A DNA stretch of 10,961 nt, taken from assembly GCA_028277025.1 (NCBI GenBank), contig JAPYVG010000049.1, positions 1-10,961 of the forward strand, given 5' to 3'. Both the position numbers and the translations under genes were made by a program. The stretch's first letter is position 1. Each line of letters starts with the position of its first letter. This DNA is from Sulfolobaceae archaeon (lineage in GTDB: Archaea; Thermoproteota; Thermoprotei_A; Sulfolobales; Sulfolobaceae). A model generated the notes under the pieces. The model saw only the letters and a program-made list of their open reading frames with translations, did no database searches and was not told where the DNA came from. Below are positions 6,847 to 10,961 of this stretch, piece by piece.

Positions 6847-6869
6847 GTTTGCTCAAAAAATATTTTGAC

Positions 6870-7958
6870 ATGACAAAGAAGTGTCCAAGATGTGGCTATG
6901 AAAACTCAGATACTGCAGAATTCTGTGCCAAATGCGGATATGCGTTAGTAGGATTTGAACAGACTGTTGTACCTAGAGTTCCTAAACCCCAACAAAGTCA
7001 GCAACCTCCTACTCAACAACCAAAGGCCTCTCCACCCCCACCACCACCCCCACCACCATCGCCATCATCTACAACCACACCTCCTCCACCCCCACCACCA
7101 TCATCAACAACTAGTGCTAAAACGTCCTCTCCTCCACCTCCTCCACCCCCTCCTCCACCACCATCATCAACAACTAGTGCTAAAACGTCCTCTCCTCCAC
7201 CCCCACCACCATCGCCATCATCAACCACTCCTATACCAACGCCTTCACAACCATCAACGTCCAGTACTAAGACCTCCCCCGTATCATCTCCTACTACTGG
7301 TAGGGCTAAGCAGAAAAGTTATCTTAAATTTGCGGCCATAGGAATTGTAGCTGCTATAGTAGTAGTTGCAGTTGTCTTCTTTGTACTACCAATGTTCAAT
7401 TCTGGTTCCTCATCACCTCCGCCCACCGTACTTCTGAGTTCTGGTGAAGCTGCTGCAATATTCGGAGGGCAGTGGAATAATCCTGCGATATCTGTTATAA
7501 CGTATAATAACAACTTATACACTATTTCTGGTGTTGGAAGTGCGGCTTCAAACCCAATAGGCTCTTACACATATTTGCCTGAGTTCTTCGGTTCTACGAC
7601 CGTTACGATATTTAACGGTTATCAAGAAGTAGTAATAAACACGCTTACAAGCCCGACGTACTCAAATGTCGAATTACAAATAATAGATATTTATGCGAGC
7701 TCTTCTAAAACTGCAGGGCAAATGTATTCTGAGGCAACAGCACAGCTAGCCTCTAACGGACTCACACATATTCAAACAGGTACCTACCCGGCTCACACGG
7801 GAATAACTTATACATATTCAGTCTACTCTACCACAAAAGGCGAGCTCTTAATAGCTCAAGGAGGTAACCAAGTAGTTGTAATAATAGTGTTGGGAGGCAC
7901 GGGTAACACAGCATTTAGCGTATCCAACGTCCTAGAGACCTTAAACTTCGTACAGTAA
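6870..7958 (+). CDS. Zinc-ribbon, polyproline-linker, single-pass membrane protein with FGG-x-W ectodomain
   Basis: The 362-residue protein has four parts. A zinc ribbon (CPRCGYEN...CAKC, Cys 5, 8, 19, 22) opens it. A linker of about 120 residues (30-150) holds proline runs of 9, 7, 11 and 6, separated by SSTTSAKTSS-type spacers. One TM helix lies at about 151-174, and an ectodomain runs from about 185 to the end. The ribbon and linker should be cytoplasmic and the C-terminus outside. The ectodomain starts with an FGGQW motif shared with the protein at 11-979. It has few sequons and no recognised enzyme signature. The architecture suggests a tether or signal transducer in which the ribbon contacts a cytoplasmic partner (inference). 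Runs of up to 11 prolines would stall ribosomes unless aIF5A assists. The frame is open from a TTG at 6849, but ATG 6870 fits the promoter and the ribbon start. The next gene begins 2 nt after the stop. Confidence 0.88.
   Translation: MTKKCPRCGYENSDTAEFCAKCGYALVGFEQTVVPRVPKPQQSQQPPTQQPKASPPPPPPPPPSPSSTTTPPPPPPPSSTTSAKTSSPPPPPPPPPPPSSTTSAKTSSPPPPPPSPSSTTPIPTPSQPSTSSTKTSPVSSPTTGRAKQKSYLKFAAIGIVAAIVVVAVVFFVLPMFNSGSSSPPPTVLLSSGEAAAIFGGQWNNPAISVITYNNNLYTISGVGSAASNPIGSYTYLPEFFGSTTVTIFNGYQEVVINTLTSPTYSNVELQIIDIYASSSKTAGQMYSEATAQLASNGLTHIQTGTYPAHTGITYTYSVYSTTKGELLIAQGGNQVVVIIVLGGTGNTAFSVSNVLETLNFVQ
7092..7138 (+). repeat. Perfect 47-bp direct repeat, copy 1, in the polyproline linker
   Basis: Positions 7092-7138 are identical to 7155-7201. 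The period is 63 bp, or 21 codons, so the frame is kept. The unit encodes a proline run, the spacer SSTTSAKTSS and the start of the next proline run. Identity at the DNA level, including silent positions, suggests a recent tandem duplication. Confidence 0.85.
7155..7201 (+). repeat. Perfect 47-bp direct repeat, copy 2, in the polyproline linker
   Basis: This is the second copy of 7092-7138. The flanking CCA/CCN runs extend the similarity with mismatches. Such repeats can change copy number by slippage or recombination, altering linker length by 21 residues at a time. Confidence 0.85.
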
Positions 7959-7960
7959 CG

Positions 7961-9622
7961 GTGGTATTATTGATAAAAGGTAAAAATTTTCTTATTCTTA
8001 CGTTTTTATCTTTAATTCTTTTCCCATCCTTATCAACTCTTTCATATATTACGTTCTACCCCGTAAATATCCATGCACCGCCCCCTAAAGTTGGTATTTA
8101 CAATTTAATCCAATTTCAATATTATATATACAACTTTGAGATAGAAAACAAGACACTTATTATAAAAAACTTGATCACTAACCAAACTTACAATATAAGC
8201 TTACCATCTAATGACGATGTAAAAATTTACACTGTCTCCAATTCCAGTATGGTCTATGTAACAGCACAGAATGAGCTAATACAATTATTTTTCTCGAAAT
8301 CGGGAATTCTCAACAAGAGTTATAAGCTGGGTGATGATTCCAGCGTAACATTTGTAAGCGGTTATGAAATGACCCCTACACCTGTAAACATTACCACTAT
8401 TGAAGTAAAGAACAATAGTAACTCATTCCTACTTTTTACACCATCGGGAGGGTACATAAAGTTCAAGGATAGTGTGAGATCGTTTTACATAAACGTAAAT
8501 GTTACACTCTATGACCTTAATAATGATACATCAACTCTGACTGGGGTTAAGAACCTAACTCTTGATGGCATTCTACAGTTTCCTTATTATTATAATAATA
8601 GTATCATAGTTTATAACTCAACTTCCCATCAAGTCGTAAAACTGAGTTTTACAAGTCATGGTGGGATAGGTGGGATTGAACTCTACAGTGGAGGAGAGGA
8701 AATAAACACTTTAATCAAAGTTGGGATTGACGTGAAGGAAATGATTTATTTAGGTAAGCTAATAATAATATCTGGGTCAAATAAGTCATGTGTATATAAC
8801 TGGACGACACTGCTACATTATTTTGACTTCCCAATTACAGCGGGCTATAATGTTTCTGGTTATTGTATACTTTACGGCGATTTTAACACTTTCATTATGA
8901 ATATTAATAAGAATATCAACAATTCCGAGACCTACTACTTGAGCAGTCTAGCAGTTATCGAAAGTCAGTCATATGCTGTAGTAATTAGTAATGGTAAAAT
9001 TGAACCAGTTCCACTTAGCGGGTCAGTCAATATATATGAACAGCCTTTACTAGTTGGGAATTCCCTATTAGCCTTCCCAGAGAATAAGACAGTTGGAGGC
9101 CTCACGTGTTTATATGTAGTAAACATAAGTAATTCTCAGTCATTTACTGCACTTTCATATTATGTAAACACCACGTACTCGTTGTCAGGTTATTATTATT
9201 ATAATGGTAATGTATATTCTTTGACCGACGGTAGTATAGTTAATGTAAAGATCTACGGTCAGACTAACACAACAAATCTAATAATCTCTGGAGTAATTAG
9301 TATCACCCTTACGTCGGGTAACTATACTTTAATCTTACCTAACGGGGAGTACTTCTTCAAATATTCAAATTACTCTCAGGAAGAGGATCTTTATGGAGCG
9401 ATATTAAGTGTTGTGTTTAATACGACTGTTAAAAAACCCGTAACCTCTGCAATAACTACTGCATTATTGACAACAAATCAGACGTCTATAAATACTCAGA
9501 TCATAGCACCGGCACCTTCCAAAGCTGTTTCCTTGCCTATCAACTACGAGACGATCATATTGATTGTTGCCGGTTACGCCTCAATAATAGGCGCTTACTT
9601 ATACGCTAGGAAGAGAGGTTAA
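7961..9622 (+). CDS. Large membrane-anchored surface glycoprotein of unknown function
   Basis: I do not recognise the family. The product (553 residues from GTG 7961) has an N-terminal signal or anchor segment (about 9-30), a long beta-strand-rich ectodomain with more than 20 N-x-S/T sequons by hand count, a Thr/Ser/Pro-rich stalk (about 490-525) and a C-terminal TM helix (about 530-549) ending in RKRG. That layout, with stalk and C-terminal anchor, resembles archaeal cell-surface proteins. Repeated short strand pairs of the form 'NxLxxFxxxG' could be blades of a beta-propeller, but no blade motif is clear. It starts 2 nt after the zinc-ribbon gene's stop, so the two are almost certainly one transcript. 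TTG at 7970 is an alternative start, since a GGTGGT weakly resembling a ribosome-binding site lies at 7960-7965. Confidence 0.82.
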   Translation: MVLLIKGKNFLILTFLSLILFPSLSTLSYITFYPVNIHAPPPKVGIYNLIQFQYYIYNFEIENKTLIIKNLITNQTYNISLPSNDDVKIYTVSNSSMVYVTAQNELIQLFFSKSGILNKSYKLGDDSSVTFVSGYEMTPTPVNITTIEVKNNSNSFLLFTPSGGYIKFKDSVRSFYINVNVTLYDLNNDTSTLTGVKNLTLDGILQFPYYYNNSIIVYNSTSHQVVKLSFTSHGGIGGIELYSGGEEINTLIKVGIDVKEMIYLGKLIIISGSNKSCVYNWTTLLHYFDFPITAGYNVSGYCILYGDFNTFIMNINKNINNSETYYLSSLAVIESQSYAVVISNGKIEPVPLSGSVNIYEQPLLVGNSLLAFPENKTVGGLTCLYVVNISNSQSFTALSYYVNTTYSLSGYYYYNGNVYSLTDGSIVNVKIYGQTNTTNLIISGVISITLTSGNYTLILPNGEYFFKYSNYSQEEDLYGAILSVVFNTTVKKPVTSAITTALLTTNQTSINTQIIAPAPSKAVSLPINYETIILIVAGYASIIGAYLYARKRG

Positions 9623-9637
9623 TTTCAGAGAAGCAAA

Positions 9638-9650
9638 GTTTTTAAAAAAG
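9638..9650 (+). promoter_or_regulatory. TATA-like box upstream of the last gene
   Basis: GTTTTTAAAAAAG is centred 28 nt before a GTG at 9672, the same spacing seen for the genes starting at 979 and 1600. It therefore points to GTG 9672 as a leaderless start, although that GTG is out of frame with the long reading frame that follows. Confidence 0.45.
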
Positions 9651-9676
9651 CGGATATTATTTTAAAACGGTGTGAG

Positions 9677-10961
9677 ATTATTAGTACTCACTACCATAAT
9701 TATAAGAAGATTAGCTCACTTTATTTCCTAGTACTACTCTTCTTATCCTTTCTCGTAGTAACAGTATCTAACGGTGGTTCTGTAATAACCCACAACCCCG
9801 ACTTAAGTATTTCATTAAAAGGAGGTGATTCACCAGTACTCTTAACTATTTATAATGTTAATACTCAGTCTTTAGTGCTAAAAGGAGTTATTAACTCCTC
9901 AACGGCACTAAACCTTCCCCAAGGCGTTTACTATTACTACGTAAAGCCTTTGGATAAAAACGTTATTGTCCTCCCGCAACATGGTTACTTTATAGTACCC
10001 TTCTCTAATATAACCTTATACGAGATTCAAGAGCCAACTTTTAGGGCACATACGGTCACACACCTTAAAATAGCCTCACTACGGATAGACTACGTAACGG
10101 CAATGCAAGTCTATTATGCAGGGCCATTTGATTACATAGCTTTAGGTACTAATACTTCAGAATTACTGGTAGTGAAGTACTTTTACCCTAACTCCAGTTT
10201 CGTCGTAATGTGGAGGGAAAGGTTTAATGGAAATATAACTGCTGTCGCCATCTCCCCCGATTTTACTGCCTCAGCCGTATACTTTAATAACAGAACATAC
10301 GTATATGTCTTTTACACCTCAAACGGTAGTCTAATAACAATTATAAACCAATGGGTATACCAGCAAATATCCGGGGGGTGTGTTGGCCCCCACAGTACGT
10401 CAACTGTGGTTTCTCCATTACCTTTAGTTAAGTCGATCGCTATTCAAGGTAACAATGTTTTCATAGACTTAGATGACGGAAGAGCTATAGTCAGTGCTGA
10501 GATAAGCCCCGAATCATATAACGCTACCACGTTAATAGGAACTTATTCAAGGTTAACATTTAGCCTACCTTATGTGTATAACGACCTCGTAGTTACGTAT
10601 AATGATACAATATACTCGTTCTATACAGAGATTTTGATTACAACTTTATTTGAAGGGCTGAGTTTAGTTCAAATACCAAGCTTCATTAAATATCAAGGCC
10701 TTAACTTTACTCTCCTTGTTAGTAAGCAAATCGGATTTCTTGGATTTCTTTCTCACCCTGGTAACGTTACACTTACCGTGAATAGTCAGTATGACGCTTT
10801 TGTAGGTATTATGATCCCAAATAACGTATCGCCCAATTACTATATACTAGAGTTTTTCCCTAATCATGACTACATGATACAGATACCGGACATTGATACC
10901 TCCCCAGATATAGACGGTACCCCAATTGTCACTCCTTCATCAAACGGTATTGCAGCGTATT
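9677..10961 (+). CDS. Secreted, possibly beta-propeller protein, partial at 3' end, start unresolved
   Basis: The frame is open from just after the TAA at 9620-9622 to the window edge, about 428 residues from 9677, with the C-terminus missing. It begins with a basic stretch (HYHNYKK) and a hydrophobic signal segment (about residues 15-30), then a beta-rich region with about a dozen N-x-S/T sequons. The segment GNITAVAISPD, followed by strands of the form YVYVFYTSNGS, resembles a WD40-like propeller blade, so a secreted beta-propeller is plausible. No ATG, GTG or TTG exists in frame before GTG 9875, which lies beyond the signal peptide. Possibilities are an ATT start (9677 or 9680), or a start at GTG 9672 whose frame ends at TAG 9729-9731 and would need a -1 shift or a missing base to join. 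If the latter, the gene may be frameshifted. It follows the 7961-9622 gene by about 50 nt. Confidence 0.7.
   Translation, partial: MISTHYHNYKKISSLYFLVLLFLSFLVVTVSNGGSVITHNPDLSISLKGGDSPVLLTIYNVNTQSLVLKGVINSSTALNLPQGVYYYYVKPLDKNVIVLPQHGYFIVPFSNITLYEIQEPTFRAHTVTHLKIASLRIDYVTAMQVYYAGPFDYIALGTNTSELLVVKYFYPNSSFVVMWRERFNGNITAVAISPDFTASAVYFNNRTYVYVFYTSNGSLITIINQWVYQQISGGCVGPHSTSTVVSPLPLVKSIAIQGNNVFIDLDDGRAIVSAEISPESYNATTLIGTYSRLTFSLPYVYNDLVVTYNDTIYSFYTEILITTLFEGLSLVQIPSFIKYQGLNFTLLVSKQIGFLGFLSHPGNVTLTVNSQYDAFVGIMIPNNVSPNYYILEFFPNHDYMIQIPDIDTSPDIDGTPIVTPSSNGIAAY

Larger units (their letters stand above)
6464..6869. other. 400-bp AT-rich intergenic region with repeats, no gene seen
   Basis: No convincing reading frame or structured RNA is visible on either strand. 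It contains an inverted-repeat cluster (6506-6551), a 17-nt imperfect direct repeat (6518-6534 and 6740-6756), a pyrimidine- and T-rich tract (6628-6661), two CCTAAATATAT copies (6611-6621 and 6678-6688), and the promoter of the next gene at its right end. Confidence 0.6.

Noticed and set aside
7013..7228. Minus-strand reading frame rich in Gly, Asp and Val
   Set aside because: It is the antisense reading of the polyproline tract of the 6870-7958 gene. The glycine runs simply mirror CCN codons. It has no promoter or independent support.
6955..7341. Plus-strand His/Pro/Leu-rich frame inside the zinc-ribbon gene
   Set aside because: It is a shifted reading of CCA/CCT repeats. The main frame carries the zinc ribbon, TM helix and a coherent ectodomain.
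7319..7522. Minus-strand frame opposite the TM segment and ectodomain of the zinc-ribbon gene
   Set aside because: It is antisense to a well-supported coding region and has no promoter or recognisable protein features.
1..10961. tRNA, rRNA or CRISPR array
   Set aside because: I saw no cloverleaf with a TTCRA-type arm, no rRNA-like stretch and no regularly spaced repeats. The only regular repeat is the coding one at 7092-7201.

Overview
The window looks like chromosomal or accessory DNA from a thermoacidophilic crenarchaeon of the Sulfolobales. Base composition is AT-rich, TTG and GTG starts are common, and strong TATA boxes (TTTATAA-like) lie 27-33 nt before start codons, as expected for leaderless transcription. 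The proteins are secreted or membrane-anchored, extremely rich in N-x-S/T sequons, and include a thermopsin-like (peptidase A5) protein, a family typical of acidophilic archaea. The organism assignment is inference.

Layout. Two minus-strand genes sit at the left: a zinc-ribbon multi-pass membrane protein (1013-1600) and downstream of it a single-pass anchored glycoprotein with an internal duplication (11-979). A divergent promoter region (1601-1759), which holds a perfect 20-bp palindrome and a second inverted repeat, separates them from a plus-strand pair: a membrane-anchored thermopsin-like protein (1760-4132) and, 12 nt downstream, a eukaryotic-type Ser/Thr protein kinase with an uncharacterised N-terminal domain (4145-5581). 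Next is a 306-bp gap with a GC-rich island that resembles the relic of a mobile element, a small protein with a possible helix-turn-helix N-terminus (5888-6463), and a 400-bp AT-rich intergenic region with several inverted and direct repeats.

The right part is a second surface-protein cluster: a zinc ribbon / polyproline / TM / ectodomain protein (6870-7958), a tightly linked large anchored glycoprotein (7961-9622), and a further secreted, possibly beta-propeller, protein that runs off the end (9677-10961+). The last reading frame has no ATG, GTG or TTG before its signal peptide. It was found by direct translation. A GTG at the promoter-predicted position (9672) lies in another frame.

How the genes may work together (inference): cytoplasmic zinc ribbons on membrane proteins, a cytoplasmic kinase and a possible DNA-binding protein interleaved with secreted glycoproteins and an acid protease suggest a cell-surface sensing or surface-remodelling locus. 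Supporting the link between the two halves, both zinc ribbons have identical Cys spacing (residues 5, 8, 19, 22), and both single-pass ectodomains (11-979 and 6870-7958) begin, after a proline-rich linker, with an FGG-[NQ]-W motif. No pathway can be assigned from sequence alone.
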